Assembly (NCBI GenBank): GCA_031835245.1
Contig: JAVKOQ010000112.1
Coordinates: 62,001 to 126,000, forward strand
DNA length: 64,000 bases
Direction: 5' to 3'
Origin: Balamuthia mandrillaris
Lineage: Eukaryota > Discosea > Longamoebia > Balamuthiidae
This document shows, piece by piece, positions 45,541-62,777 of this stretch; within the stretch, counting starts at the first letter, position 1, and the number at the start of each line of letters is the position of its first letter. The notes beneath the pieces were generated by a model. The model saw nothing but the letters and a program-made list of their open reading frames with translations. It was not told where the DNA came from and ran no database searches. A program made the translations under genes and the position numbers.

Positions 45541-45547
45541 TTTATAA
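45541..45547 (-). promoter_or_regulatory. TATA box of the YDG-repeat gene
   Basis: The minus strand reads TATAAAA, 81 bases upstream of the ATG at 45460. Few other genes here show a canonical TATA, so this may mark a strongly or conditionally expressed gene. Confidence 0.5.
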
Positions 45548-45652
45548 GTAGAATCAATTCCCAAATGAACTTATCTCTCTCAACGAAAAGTAGAAAGACA
45601 GTTGTGAGAAGGAACCATTTGGCCTGTTTTACCACAAGGAGAGATCGACCCC

Positions 45653-50591
<4,939 letters not shown>

Positions 50592-50741
50592 AACGAGAAA
50601 CAAAGAAATGGAAAACAATACTGCAGAAACAACAACAACAATATTTGAAGTTCTCTCTCTGCTTTCTTTTGTTTATACGAGGTGCAAGTCACTCACGGAG
50701 GATGGACGCATGTTTCAAAGTAAGAAGACGGCGAGAGAAAC

Positions 50742-50773
<32 letters not shown>

Positions 50774-50779
50774 AGAGAG

Positions 50780-50830
<51 letters not shown>

Positions 50831-51404
50831 AGATAGAAGCTTCGACGGAGAAAACTTTTTTTAGTCGTTTTAGGTAGGATTTTGTAATGCCTCAAGTAGT
50901 TCAGAAGCCCCACCGACTCGCAACTTCCATAGCTGACGTAAGCGTTTGCGTGAATCTCCCGCTCTGCCAGCCCACGTCACCTGGTGCATGTCACTTCGAA
51001 AAGGGCAAATTTGACTAGAGCAAAAGTCCAAATTTTTGTCCACTCTCCTGTCCCTGTAACCCTGTCTCACGTATCCGCCGAAATGAATAGAGAGGAAAGA
51101 AAAAGAAAGCGGGACCGTAAACCGACCCAATTATTAAAGCCAACCGCCGCCTGCTTTGTTTTCTTCTTTTTCTCTCCCTCAGCCGAGCAGCACGGAGAAG
51201 CGGCGAAGCGGGTAACGGTCACACACCTGTCCCTTTCTTTCGGTATCTTTCTCTCTCCGTTGGTTCGGTTTTAACCAACTTAATCTCAAGAAATCGTTCA
51301 ATCATAACAGCAGATTTTTATTTTTTTTTCTTTTGATCATCAGCTCTCATAACGATCAACAACAAAAAAAACCTTCCAGCGAGCGGTACAAAAAAAAAAC
51401 AGAG
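50592..51404. other. intergenic, 3' flank of C1-THF synthase and promoter of myotubularin
   Basis: It contains the (GA)n tract 50742-50826 and a moderately GC-rich stretch at 50900-51230. A minus-strand frame at 51130-50870 is open for 86 codons, but I recognise nothing in it. T- and A-runs directly precede the myotubularin ATG. Confidence 0.45.
50742..50826 (+). repeat. (GA)n microsatellite, intergenic
   Basis: About 40 GA units with a few GCGA interruptions, between two plus-strand genes. It is one of few such tracts that does not lie in a recognised intron. Confidence 0.9.
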
Positions 51405-52968
51405 ATGGATTTGAAGGCCAACCGCTACTCCATGGTGGCACGCCTGGCGCCCGACAGCTTCCTGCTGGCCGGAGAACAGGTGGTCCACTGCAGTAAAGTC
51501 TCCCGCAAGCAGGTCATGAAGGGCCTTCTCCGCGGTTTGTTGGACGTTGCCCCTCATTCTCCTGCCAGTACTTCTCAAACATCCTCTCCTCCTTCTCTCT
51601 CTGTTCCGTCTTCCTCTTCTCCCTCTTCTTCTGCTCCTTCTTCCCATTCTTCCTCACCAGCTGCTTCTCGTGCTGCCACTACCACCTCTGCGCCAACATC
51701 TACGTCTGCCTCCTCCTCTTCTCTTGATGAACAAAGCACAAGCTCTGATACTCTGACGAATGGAACGCTTGTGGTCACCAACTTTCGACTTGTCTTTCTC
51801 TGCGACGAACCTTCTGTCACTGTAATTCTTTTCTTTTCCCCCTCTGTTCTCTTGTTCTCATCTTCTTCTTGTTCTCTGCTTTAGTCTTCTCTCTCTTCTC
51901 TCTCTTCTGTTGTTCACTTCCCTTCTTTCTCATTATTGTGCTCTTCTTCGTTACAACGAGCAGTTATTGCACCAACAAAAGAAGCTTCACCCGGTGAAGG
52001 ATGTGACGGTGGCCCTCGGCGCCATCTTTAGAGTACAAAAGAAGCGAAAGACTCGCACGATACGGCTTTTCTGCAAGGACATCCGCAAGCTGGAGTTCTT
52101 GCTGTTGGAGAACGACAGCATGGCAAAGAAGCGGTTGGACAAGATCTACGAGACCATCCGTATCTATGCCTTTCCTGGCATCACCAAAAACCTTTTTGCT
52201 TTCGACTTTGAGCTACCGGATGTTGCGCTCCTTGAGCAAGCGTTGCTTAAACTCAATGTTGATCATTCTCACCTTCTCTCTTCCTCCTCTCCTTCTTCCA
52301 CGACACCTGGGTATCTATATTCCTCTTTCCTTTTCCTTTTCCTTTTCCTTTTCTTTTCTGTTTTACTTATTCCAATCAAAAACTTCAACGAGAAGGCAAC
52401 AAGACTATGTAAGAGATGACTTGGCGCGGTTGGGCGTACCAAATGATAAATGGCGGCTATGCGACGTCAACAGCAACTACGCCATTAGCGACACTTATCC
52501 CTCTCTCTTTGCTGTACCTGCTTCTGTCTCGGACAACGTCATCATCGAGGTTTCTTCTCGTTCTTCTGATTCTTGTTTTTCTTTCTCTTCTTCTTTCCAC
52601 CTTTAGCTTCGAAAATTCTCACAAAAAACCAAACAAAAGGCAGCGACCTTTCGAAGCAAAGGAAGACTTCCGATACTGTCATGGATACATCCCTCCAACT
52701 CTGCAACCATCACTCGCAGCAGCCAACCTCTAGTTGGCATGAAGAACCATCGCAGTAAAGCCGACGAGAAGCTGATTCGCAACATCGCGACCAGTAATTC
52801 TACCTCTCGATCTCTGTGTATATTAGATGCCCGGCCCAAAGTCAACGCCGCTGCAAATAAGGCCAAAGGAGCTGGTTATGAGCATGCCTCTACGTACAAT
52901 AATAGTAACCACACTGCTAGTGATTGTCAAGAAGAACTTTCAAACATCAAAGAAGGTATGTTCACTCT

Positions 52969-53003
<35 letters not shown>

Positions 53004-55470
53004 CCTCCCTCTCTCCCTCTCCCTTTTTTTCCTCGTTATTTGTACGTTACTGACTTCTTTGAAAGAAGTTTTACCAGCTGGAGCAAAGCAGATGGTAAGC
53101 GCGGTGGAGTTTTTGGGCATTGACAATATTCACGTCATGAGAGAGAGTGAACGCAAGTTGCGAGAATTATGCGTGAACTCTTCCAGCGAAGACAGGGTAC
53201 TCTTTTCTGTTCTCTTCTTACTTCCTTTGCAAATGGTCTAATATGTTGCCTACAACAAAAGGGTTGGTTCTCTGACTTGGAAAACACGCGATGGTTGGAC
53301 CATATCAACCTGCTCTTAGTTTGTACAAAGAAAATCGTGGAGAACATTCAAAATGGCGTTTCTGTCTTTGTACATTGTTCCGATGGATGGTAACATTTCT
53401 TATGTTCCTTTACTGTACCCTAACGCTTTATTTTTATTGTGCATTCATTTTTTTTCTGTTATCTTGTATCACTTTTTGATAATGCGTTCTCCGAATAACA
53501 AACACATCAAACACTAGGGATCGCACCTCACAACTAACGTCGTTGGCAATGTTATGCTTGGATCCATACTACCGAACAATGGAAGGCTTTGCCACTCTAA
53601 TCGAACGAGAATGGCTAGCGACTGGCCACAAGTTTTCTCAACGCTACGGTCATGGCAACAAGGACTATGAGGACAAAGACCGTGCTCCTATATTTCCTCA
53701 GTTTATCGACTGCGTTTGGCAGCTGCAACACCAATTTCCAACCTTGTTCGAATTCAACGAGAACTATTTGCTCAAAGTGTTGGATGGAATGTATTCCTGT
53801 CAGTTTGGAACGTTTCTCTATAACTGCGAGAAGGAGAGAAAGCAAGCCAAAGTGAGAGAACAAACGGTGTCTCTCTGGCAGATGATCCAACTGGAAAACA
53901 AGTACAACCTATTGGCTAATAGCATCGAGGCTAACGGCGGGATGAACAACGTTTCCAATTCTCCGTACATGTTCTTGTTGGACAGCTATAACTTCAACAA
54001 CAACAACCATCACAACTTTTATTTCAATGAGCACTATGACCGCACGCAATCGGGCCAAGTAGTTAGCACTCCGATGGTCGGATTGAAGAACGTGAAATTG
54101 TGGAACTCTTACTTTCTTCGTTTCTGCCAAAACGTTCGAGGCATTAATTCCTCGTTTCTTTCTTCTGGAGAACATTCAGCAAGTGCTACTTCTGGACAAG
54201 GACCGAGCCTTCAAACCATTCGCAACATCAGAGCATCGCAAGGTCCTTCTGCTTTCGCGGTACCTTCTGTTCTGTCTCCTCGCGACAAGATAACCGCTTC
54301 TGCATTTGCTTCTCATCGTCTTTCCAAAGAAGTGAGCAGCATGAATAATGTGGAAGAGCTGAAAGCCCTAGTTCGAACGTTGCAAGAAGAGCACGAGGAA
54401 AGTATTCAACTAATCACACAACGAGCAGACGCTTCGATCGAGCTGTTAAAGAAACAAAAGAACGAAACTCTACAAAAATATTTATTGATGAACAGCTTCA
54501 TCGCAGAGGAACGGAAGAAAATCAAGTTCTTGCGGTCGTTGCTTGACAAACACGGCATCTCTTTCTCCAAAGAGGACTTTCAGAGCTGGACCCAAGAGAA
54601 CGAGGATGGTGTGGACTGCGATGAAGAAGAAGGCGATTGGTTTGACTTTATTGGCAGTGTAGAGGAGGAAGAAGACGAGGAGACGGACGAGACAGACGAG
54701 GAAACCGACACGGGCAATGACACCGAAGACGAAATCATCAGCCAGGTCAGAAGGCGGAAGAGAGAGATGACTGTCATCAGAAGAGAGTTGGAGCTTTCTC
54801 GCAACAGAAAAGCATCTCCTCCAGATGACTATGCCGAGTTATTAGGAGGAGTTGATGACGTCGGAAGTGGAAGTGGTGGAAGTCGAATAACTCCTACAGC
54901 GCAGTGGCAAGGAGGCAAAGTGGACTCCCCGAGAACCTCGTCTTCGGGTGTAGCCACCAAGAAGAGTAAACCTCCTCTCTTTGTTGCAGGTGCAATGAAT
55001 CATGGCAACGCTGCTGAGCGTGTAGAATTAAGTCTCCGGTACTTCTCCTTCTTATTTTAATATCGTTCCTTCTGACCTTCTGCTTTGCTTCTGGTGTCTC
55101 TTTCTTACATTTTCTTTAAATTTTATCTAACAAAAGACGCCAAGCACCTTCACCAACATCACCAACGAAAACAAACTCATCACCACCGCCAACAACAACT
55201 GGGACCTGGTTAGGAGTAGGTGTGGATGCACGAACAAAGCGGTATTCCACGGATCTTGGTTCCTCCTCTTTAGCCTCTTCTGGCGAGCACCAGTTAAATG
55301 CAGAAGGAGGAGCGTTTAAAGCACCACCGCGAAAGCCTCCTCCTCGGCCTCCGGCCAATGGTACAAGTGAAGGAGAAGGAGGTGGTGCATCGGTGCCGGT
55401 CGTTCCCGCTCCCTCGGCGAAACGAAAGCCACCAGCCCCTCCTCGTCCCAAGAAAGACAACCCTGTTTGA
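51405..55470 (+). CDS. Myotubularin-family phosphoinositide 3-phosphatase
   Basis: Eight exons: 51405-51821, 51961-52310, 52393-52549, 52640-52955, 53066-53196, 53262-53389, 53518-55038, 55137-55470 (1117 residues). It removes the 3-phosphate from PI3P and PI(3,5)P2 on endosomes. A PH-GRAM domain ([29 protein letters not shown]) is split by a ~65-residue Ser/Pro insertion. The phosphatase shows [54 protein letters not shown], the active P-loop VHCSDGWDRTSQ (Cys and Arg present, so catalytically competent), [20 protein letters not shown] and FLYNCEKER. Then a coiled coil ([20 protein letters not shown]), an acidic segment and a Pro-rich tail ([25 protein letters not shown]) that could bind SH3 domains. 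No FYVE domain is present. Exon 2 may start at 51961 or 51964. Confidence 0.95.
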
Positions 55471-55592
55471 ACCCTTTTTTATTTTTATTTTAACAATACA
55501 AAACTCGTAGCATTCAATTACCTCACGTCTCTATGGTCTGTAGCTTTGGCATGGAGTCTTAAGAGGAAATAAAAGGCCTATCAGTCTCACCT

Positions 55593-56618
55593 CTAAACAA
55601 GACGGATGATTGAAAAGTTACCAAATTGGAAACGTGAAAGGTTGGTAATGCAGTTAAAGGATAGCCTTAGTGTTTGTAAGTTTGTCAGGCTGGTGATTGT
55701 GTTTGGCAGGTCCGAAAGGGCATTGTGGCTCACGTCCAAGTGAACGAGTGCAGCTAATGTGCCAATACTGTTGTAAAAAGAAGTAATGGAGGTGGAGGAG
55801 CAGGAGGACAGGTTAGTTGAGTGAGGAAGTAATACTTAAAGAAAGTACATACTCATCAGGCAAATAGACAAGCCTGTTAAATGAAACGTTTAGACACTGG
55901 AGCTCTGTTAGGTATCTGATTTCTGCTGGGACTTCCTCTAACCTGTTGTGGCTATAGTCGAGGATGGTGATATTGCTGAACTTTGTGAGAATATTGGTGT
56001 TGATGAAGGACTGCCGCCTCCCGCTCAAGTCCAACACTGTTGCAGTTCCATTCAATAACTTCCATCGAGCAGAAGAAGCGAGAAAGAATGTTTGAGAAAA
56101 TATTAGTATAAACGATTTTTGTTTCAACGACGCAAAAGACTTACGCATTTAAACTTGGCATTGCTGTCGAGAATCTTGTCCACCTCTAGCAGGTAGGGCT
56201 TTGCCTTCCGTATCTTAACCTTCCCTGGCTCGGTCAAATGGAGCCTTTGGATGAAAACGTTGTTGTAGAGACAAGTGACCAGGTGACGAACCCCTTTGCG
56301 ACTAAGGCCAATGTCAACGAGCGCCAAGGCTGTGAGTGTCCTGTTCCTTTCCAACATGCGAGCCAAGGGGATTATACCATCGTCCCCGATTTTTCTGTTG
56401 GCGCAAAGCCGAAGCTCCACGACGGTGTTGTTGCCGTTGAAGGCTTCGGCCAGTTCCCTGGTGGCTGTTGCATCGAGGTGTTGGTTGGAGAGGTCGACGT
56501 AAGGGATACGGTTTTGTCGGATGAGTTCCAACGTTTCCTCAAAGGAAGGTGGCCATTGGGAGAGGTTGTTCGATGACGATCCAGCTGTAATGCTGCTATT
56601 ACCATTCGGAGCCTCCAT
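55593..56618 (-). CDS. Leucine-rich repeat protein
   Basis: Three exons: 56618-56145, 56058-55853, 55767-55593 (284 residues). The N-terminal half has ribonuclease-inhibitor-like repeats (IPYVDLSNQHLDATATRELA, VVELRLCANRKIGDDGIIPL, LTALALVDIGLSRKG). The C-terminal half switches to short SHOC2-like repeats (ITILDYSHNRLEEVPAEI, LQCLNVSFNRLVYLPD, LVHLDVSHNALSDLPNTI, LQTLRLSFN). No signal peptide, membrane helix or catalytic domain is seen; it is probably a cytosolic adaptor. Exon joins fall inside repeats in the correct phase. It is convergent with myotubularin, 122 bp apart. Confidence 0.85.
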
Positions 56619-57469
56619 GCCTTACCTGTATGTTTGTTCTTCTTGTTTTTGTCGTTTATTTATCGTTGGTGGTGGAAAAGCTTCTCGTGGTTGTTGTTGT
56701 TGTGGGAAAAGTTGTGCCCCGACAAAATGGCACCACGCGTCTTTGTGGTTGCCTGGAAGCAGTTCGGGTGATAGCGTGGAAGGACGATCTCATCTTTTCC
56801 ATGTATTTAAATGAAGATGGAGGCGTGAACTAAACGTTCATTGTCGCAGCACCATTTAGTGTCCCGTCTCTCAGGTGGCTCGTCCCCTGACTCCCTGCGG
56901 CGGCCATTCTCCGTTGCTGCAAGGCTTCCCCAAAGAATTAATTACCCTTGAATGTACGAAATTTCTTTATTTGTAGACAAATTTGCTTTTTATCTGGTTT
57001 ATCGACGGCGTAACTGCCAAGTACAAAGTCTGTCCAAGTAGAATTGCGCGGTAGGCAAAAAATAGCCGGCTCTCACCACGGCCTCATCAATTCCCCACCC
57101 CCTGAAGAAATTTCGTTTTGCACAACAAGAAGAACCACCAAACAAAAAGAGCAGCGCGCCTTCTCTCCCTCCCGAATTATTCTTCAATGCGGGTTGTGGG
57201 GTGGTGAGGGTGGAACCAACAACAACAACAACCTTGCAACAACGTCCAACATCTGTTGTTGTTGTTGTTGTTGTTCGAAGGAGGAGGAGGAGGAGGAGCC
57301 CCCAACTGCTGCCCCTCAAGTACGAATATTAGTTAACCCCCACCGAGCAAGTTGTAAGGAGCGACGACGAGGAACAGACAGAGGGACCTGTCGACACGCC
57401 CAGCAAGTGCGAAGCGGAGGGGGCGCAGAAGGCGCGGCGGGGAGCGAACAGAAAAAGCGCGGAAAACAA
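56619..57469. other. divergent promoter region
   Basis: It lies between the LRR gene (minus) and the ARF-GEF gene (plus). It contains a (TTG)n run near 57255-57275 and a short (GGA)n run near 57281-57297. The frame of the ARF-GEF is open upstream to about 57044 but has no ATG there. Confidence 0.5.
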
Positions 57470-60400
57470 ATGGAAGAAGGACGGACAGAAACAGGGCTGC
57501 CCCCAAGCAACTGCCCCTCCAGCGGCGCCGCCACCCCCACAGCGGCAGGTGCTGCTGCTGCTGCTGGTGCTTGTGATTGTGGTGGTGATAGAGCAAGTGG
57601 TGGTGGTGACAAGACAGAGACGTTGCAGCAGGCTGACAGCAGCGGGAATTGTTGCTGCTGCTGTTGTTCCTCTTCTCCCGCTGCAGCCGCGCAAGACAAG
57701 AAGGAAGGGAAACGTGCTCCTGAAAAACAGGGGAAAGAGCAGCTGCTTCAAGAGTTTGACCATAACGCAAAAACAGCTGAAACAGAAGAAGAAAGAACTG
57801 TTGGCACGGATATTCTTTCAAAGGAGAACAAAGAAGAGGAGGAGGAGGAGGAGGAACGAGGGGAAGAGGGAGAAGAGGAGGCGTTGCTTGATCGTCAGCT
57901 ATCATTGCTGGCGATCAGCACTTACCAAGCGCAAAGCGAGAACGAGCTCAGCATAGAACCTGGCCAGGCTGTTTTGCTTTTGCAAGTTCTACGAGGAGAA
58001 GACGGAGAAGGAGGAGAAGGAGGAGAGGAAGATAGAGACGGATCAGAGAACAAGAAAGAAGAAAGGGCACAAGCAGAAGGAGAGCGGACAACACACGCAG
58101 AAGAAATGAAAACGAGACAAGAACGAGCAGTGAGAACAGAAAGCTTGTTCATCAAAAAGAAGAAAGGGTTGAAAGGATGGTGGGGCTACGGTTCTAGTCG
58201 CGGCAAAACAGGAATTTTTCCTATTGCTTGCGTTGAAATGGAAGAGCACGAGAAGTATGCTCTCGAAGAGCAGTTGCGGAAAGGTACTTCTTCCTCCCTC
58301 ATATCTACTGTTCGCTTCTATTTTGCTCCATTAGATATTTTTTTTTTGCTTCCCTCTCTTCCTCTTTCTCGTTGTACTCTGCTTCTCTGTCTTCTTTATT
58401 TCTATTTGCTTCCCTCGTATTCATCTCTCCTCCTCGCTTCCTCTCTTTTTGTCTTCTATTCTGAGTACTGTTAGAAGCAGAGATGGACGAGATTGAGGCC
58501 AGACGGAAAGGCAAACACAGGTACCATAAATCCTGCGCTATCACAACCACAACCTCAACAACTGTTGTGATGAAGCCATACAACCGGCAAATAAAAGATA
58601 AAGATGAACGTATTGTACGGAAGAAAAAACAGCGGACGGCACTCTACCTGGACTTTCTAAAGTCCAAACAAGAGCTTAGTGGGCATTCGAAGTATGGAGA
58701 ACGTCCTCCTCTCTGTATCATTGACGACGACGATTATTACGAAGATGACGATGAGGGCAAAACAACACCATCGCAAGATGAACGCTCTTATGATGATTTC
58801 TATCCCGATGAAGACATAACCGACGAGCAAGGAAAAAAGCAAGGCAACAAGCCATACCAACATCTGAAGCCTCAACAAGCAGTAGATGTAGATGACGGTT
58901 ATGACGAAGATGATGAAGAAGGACCAAGCAAGCTGGTGGGAGCAGAAGAATCGGGAGACTATTCTTTGTTGGAACAAGAAATTGGAGAGGCGCACATACT
59001 AGCACGGAAACAATCAACGGTGGAAAATAAGGCGACAGTTGCGAAAGTGGGTTTGCCTGCTAATGATTCAAAAGGTGGCATAGTTGCTCTTGCCAAAGAG
59101 AGAAACATAAGTAAGGAACATCCTCGTCGTGCTGACTTTGAGAAGATGACGGAACATCTTACACGGCATGATTCATGGTCTGTTATTTCTCAGCGAGAGC
59201 GACGGTACGACATTCTTGCAATTTCTTTACTCTTCATCCAATTTTTTTGTTTGTTTATTTGTTTTTTGTTTGTGTTGAGCGGTGCCTGACCTGCCCAACA
59301 ACAGGTTGATGCAATATCTTCAATTAATGCATTTGAAAGTGAACGAAATGGTGGACCTTGATGAAGAAGTTAAAAAACTTAGGTACTTATACGTTCACTC
59401 TATTCTACATTTCGGAAACTAATTTTATTTATTTATTGAAAAAACTCCAAAGGGCGGATGCTGTGGCTGGAAACAAACAAAAAGGCAGAGAAAACGTTTG
59501 TGTTGAAGACTTTTCAAAACAACAAACAAGTCACCATGAAGAGGAAGAAGAGGATGAAGACAGTCGCTTGACTGTCATTTCGTCGAGCAAACGGTTGAAT
59601 AAAGTTCGCCCCAAGAACGAAAAGCGAAAGCATGGAAAGACGAAAAGTTCCAGACGAGGAGGAGTAGCAGTAGAAGGAAAGCTCGAGTTTGGGAGCAGCA
59701 AGCCAAAGAACGGCAAAGCAAACGACGCGTTAAATATCCCTACACTGGATCTTACAACCGAAACAACCTCCTCTGAACATTCTTCATCCATATTTCAGGA
59801 TTTTGATGATACTGCTGCGATAGAGCTCTTTAATCAAAAGCCAAACAAGGTTTGTTTCACATTGTGTCTATCTTCTCTTTCTTTAGACAACAGAGTTAAC
59901 TTTTTTGCTCTCAAAAAAGGGTATTGACTATATCATTGAACAGGGTATGTGTCGTGATGAGCCCGAACAGATTGCCCTCCTCTTGTTCAATTGTCGCTGT
60001 CTTTCCGACGTTGCAAAAGGGGAATTCTTGGGTGGCAAGTGTGTAACCTCTTTCTCTGTTTCTTAGACATCTCTTTATTAATTCTTCTCCTCAGGTCGAA
60101 ACGAAGCACCGCCACACTGGCAGCCTTTTGTCGGCTACTAGACTTTCGAGACTTGGACTTGGACATCGCCATCCGCAAGTTCCTCTACCGCTTCCGCCTT
60201 CCTGGAGAAGCACAGGAGATTGACCGCATTATGAACGCCTTTGCCGTGGAGTACTTTGCTCAGAATAAGGACAGCCAGCTCTTCAAAACGGCAGATACAG
60301 TCTACGTCTTGGCCTTTGCCGTTATAATGCTCAACACTGATGCCCACAGCCCCCACATCGTCAACAAGATGACGCAGGAGGACTTTGTGAAGAATAACAA

Positions 60401-61471
60401 AGGCATCAACGAGGGGGAGAACCTGCCTAGTTGGTATCTTTGTGACTTGTATCATCGCATCCAATGTAACGAGATAAAGATGGAGGGAGGCTTGGCGTTT
60501 CCGGATGCTATCAAGATGGGATGGCTCTATTGCAAGAGCGATGCTTTTGATATCGCCTCTATCAAAGGTATCTTTTTCGCATTTCCTTTCCTTTTTGCTT
60601 TTCTGTTCTTTTCCAATGTTGTTTCGCTCCCCCCTCTCTCCCTCTCTCCTTCTCTCCCTCTCTCCCTCTCTGTGTATTTCAGTTTTCATGCTCATTTTGT
60701 ACAATTGCAACTGCTAGACAAGACACGGCCTACAAAGGGTCTGTTCTCTCGCAAACGAGCAGGCACCAACAGAAAGGTAGAGTACTATTCACATTCAAGC
60801 ACTAAGCTTGGAAGGAAGAAGCTCAAGTGGCTACCGTTGTGGTTCATCCTTTGTGAACATGGCGCTTTGTATTACTTTGTAGATGTTGGGGTTTGTGCTT
60901 CTTTTTCCTCATTTGTATACTTTGTTTTTGTTTCTGCGCTTCTGATATCTCTATTTTTCCATTCCAAAAGTTGGAACAAGCGGAAGGAAGCATCGATCTT
61001 AGCACTCCACGGTCAGAGTGTGGTGAACCGACACTGGAAGAGATCATCCTCGCCAGCCAACACGACTCCCCCAAAACATCTTCCTGGCTCCAACACAAGT
61101 CTGTATTCAAGTTGCGAATAGAACGCATCACCAGTGGAAGACAACACCAACCGACGTCGCTGCTGCGAAGTCCAAGCAGCACGCGAAGACAACCTTCCTC
61201 GTTGCCGTCCTCACCGCGAAGGCATCCTGTGGGGGAGGTCCTGTTGTCTCCTCGCAGCAAAACGCCGAGGGAGGTTGCAGATCAAGAACGAAGCAGCTCT
61301 TCGGAAGGAGGAAGAGAAGGAGGAGAACGTAAAGCGGCATCGGCATCCTTGTTGGCTTCTGCATCTTCTTCGACGACTTCCTCGGTATTCTTCTTTGCGT
61401 GTGAGAGTGAGACGGAGAAAGAGAAGTGGGTTAAACTCATCAACAGATTTAGTGGCAAGGAGAGAAAGTAG
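57470..61471 (+). CDS. SH3 / Sec7 / PH ARF guanine-nucleotide exchange factor
   Basis: Eight exons: 57470-58283, 58475-59204, 59305-59382, 59453-59849, 59920-60038, 60095-60567, 60718-60884, 60971-61471 (1092 residues). The Sec7 domain is complete: FNQKPNKGIDYIIEQGMC, EPEQIALLLFNCRCLS, the catalytic Glu in AKGEFLGG, LDIAIRKFLYRFRLPGEAQE, FAVIMLNTDAHSPHI and KNNKGINEGENLP. A PH domain follows (KGLFSRKRAGTN, KKLKWLPLWFILCEHGALYY, FFFACESETEKEKWVKLINR) with a ~125-residue Ser/Arg insertion. Near the N-terminus an SH3-like fold is split: LLAISTYQAQSENELSIEPG then GWWGYGSSRGKTGIFPIACV, with ~65 charged residues between. Before it lies a Cys hexamer. It would load GTP on ARF at Golgi, endosome or plasma membrane; the PH points to phosphoinositides. 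Confidence 0.92.
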
Positions 61472-61704
61472 CTGTTTAAAAAGTAGTATACTTCCTGTAA
61501 AAACTAAAAACTTCATCAACAAAAACATCTTGTATAAAACAAACAATAGCAAACAACAGCTTATAAATAAAATTAAAAAATACTACCTCTTGAAAAAAAA
61601 AAACAAATCAACTTCAATCGGATTGTCTCCACCTTTGATGCATCAAGCAAGGCAAGAAAATGGGGGAGGGTTTCCGTTCGGCAACATAAAAGTGTTCTCT
61701 CTGT

Positions 61705-62313
61705 TTAAGCAACGGTCTTGGAGGAAGAGGCAACAGGGCGGTAGACAGTAGGAGGATTAGGGATGTGGTAGAGCTCCTGCTGTTGGGGGAAGTAGTGGAT
61801 GGGGCCGTGGGGTTGCACATTTTGACCACCTCCAGGCTGCTGGTTTACAACGACGACCTTGGTGGCGCGGCGAGAGTGGACGCAGCAGAGGCACAACATG
61901 ATGGCGGCCAACACAAAGAGGCAGGCAAAGAAGCCCATCAAGGAGAACAAGACCATGAAGACCACGCCGGCAGCTTCCTCGGTGGTCAGGGAGGCGCATT
62001 GAGAGGAGTAGTAGTCCCACTCGCCGCAGAAGCCGGCGTTGGGGCCTGAGCTGGTGCCGGGCTCGCAAGCCCCTTTGCTTTTGCACCAACCGCAGCCGGC
62101 CTCCGCCACGCAGCCAGAACAGCTCCAATAATTGTCACAGATCTGACCTGAAAGGAAGTAAAGGAAGTTACAAAGTTAAAGGAGAGTAAGGACGACAAAC
62201 AGGGGGAGAGGAGAGAGAAAGAGAGAGAAGGCATCATAAGAAGAACTGGTACCGAGGGCAGATGAGCAAAGAAGGGCCAAAACGCCAACAAACAGAAGAG
62301 AGGTGGTCGACAT
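61705..62313 (-). CDS. Small type I membrane protein with PSI-like Cys-rich ectodomain
   Basis: Two exons, 62313-62253 and 62147-61705 (167 residues). A signal peptide (SLLFVGVLALLCSSALG) leads to a short ectodomain QICDNYWSCSGCVAEAGCGW then CKSKGACEPG and CGEWDYYSSQC, the cysteine spacing of a PSI (plexin/semaphorin/integrin) module. One helix follows (VVFMVLFSLMGFFACLFVLA, CLCC at its inner edge, possible palmitoylation). The ~55-residue cytosolic tail is rich in Gln, Pro and Tyr (ELYHIPNPPTVYRPV), a likely adaptor-binding tail. No close family name can be given. Bases are GC-ending as in the secreted repeat gene. Confidence 0.85.
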
Positions 62314-62734
62314 GTTTTTTTGTGGGTTATTGTTACGAAAGAAAAAGCAACTGGGGCCTTTGAAAAAAAATTGGTGAAAAAAAAAGGCGAAGGAGAAGAA
62401 AGTTCCTTTTTTTCTGGGTGGCCACCTGACCTCCTTTCCCAAAATTAATAAATAAAAAGGAGAGAGTTGGCCGAACGGTGAACGGTGTTGAGGCGCATGG
62501 CGCGTTGCTCAAGCGAGCCCAGGAATGCTTGTCAGCTTTTTTACTCAGCAACAAATGGTCCGTAACCAGCGGCCACAACAACGCTGAACTAAACTTCTCC
62601 CAGCGCAAAATGCAACAGAAGGGCTGCCAACTAGGAAGTGCAGCTTCCAACTTCTTCTCACTATCTCGCCCGGGCGCTTTTTCTCATTCCACCCCTCTCT
62701 CCGCATTCCCCTCTCTTCGCTCCTCTTTCTCTTT

Positions 62735-62777
<43 letters not shown>

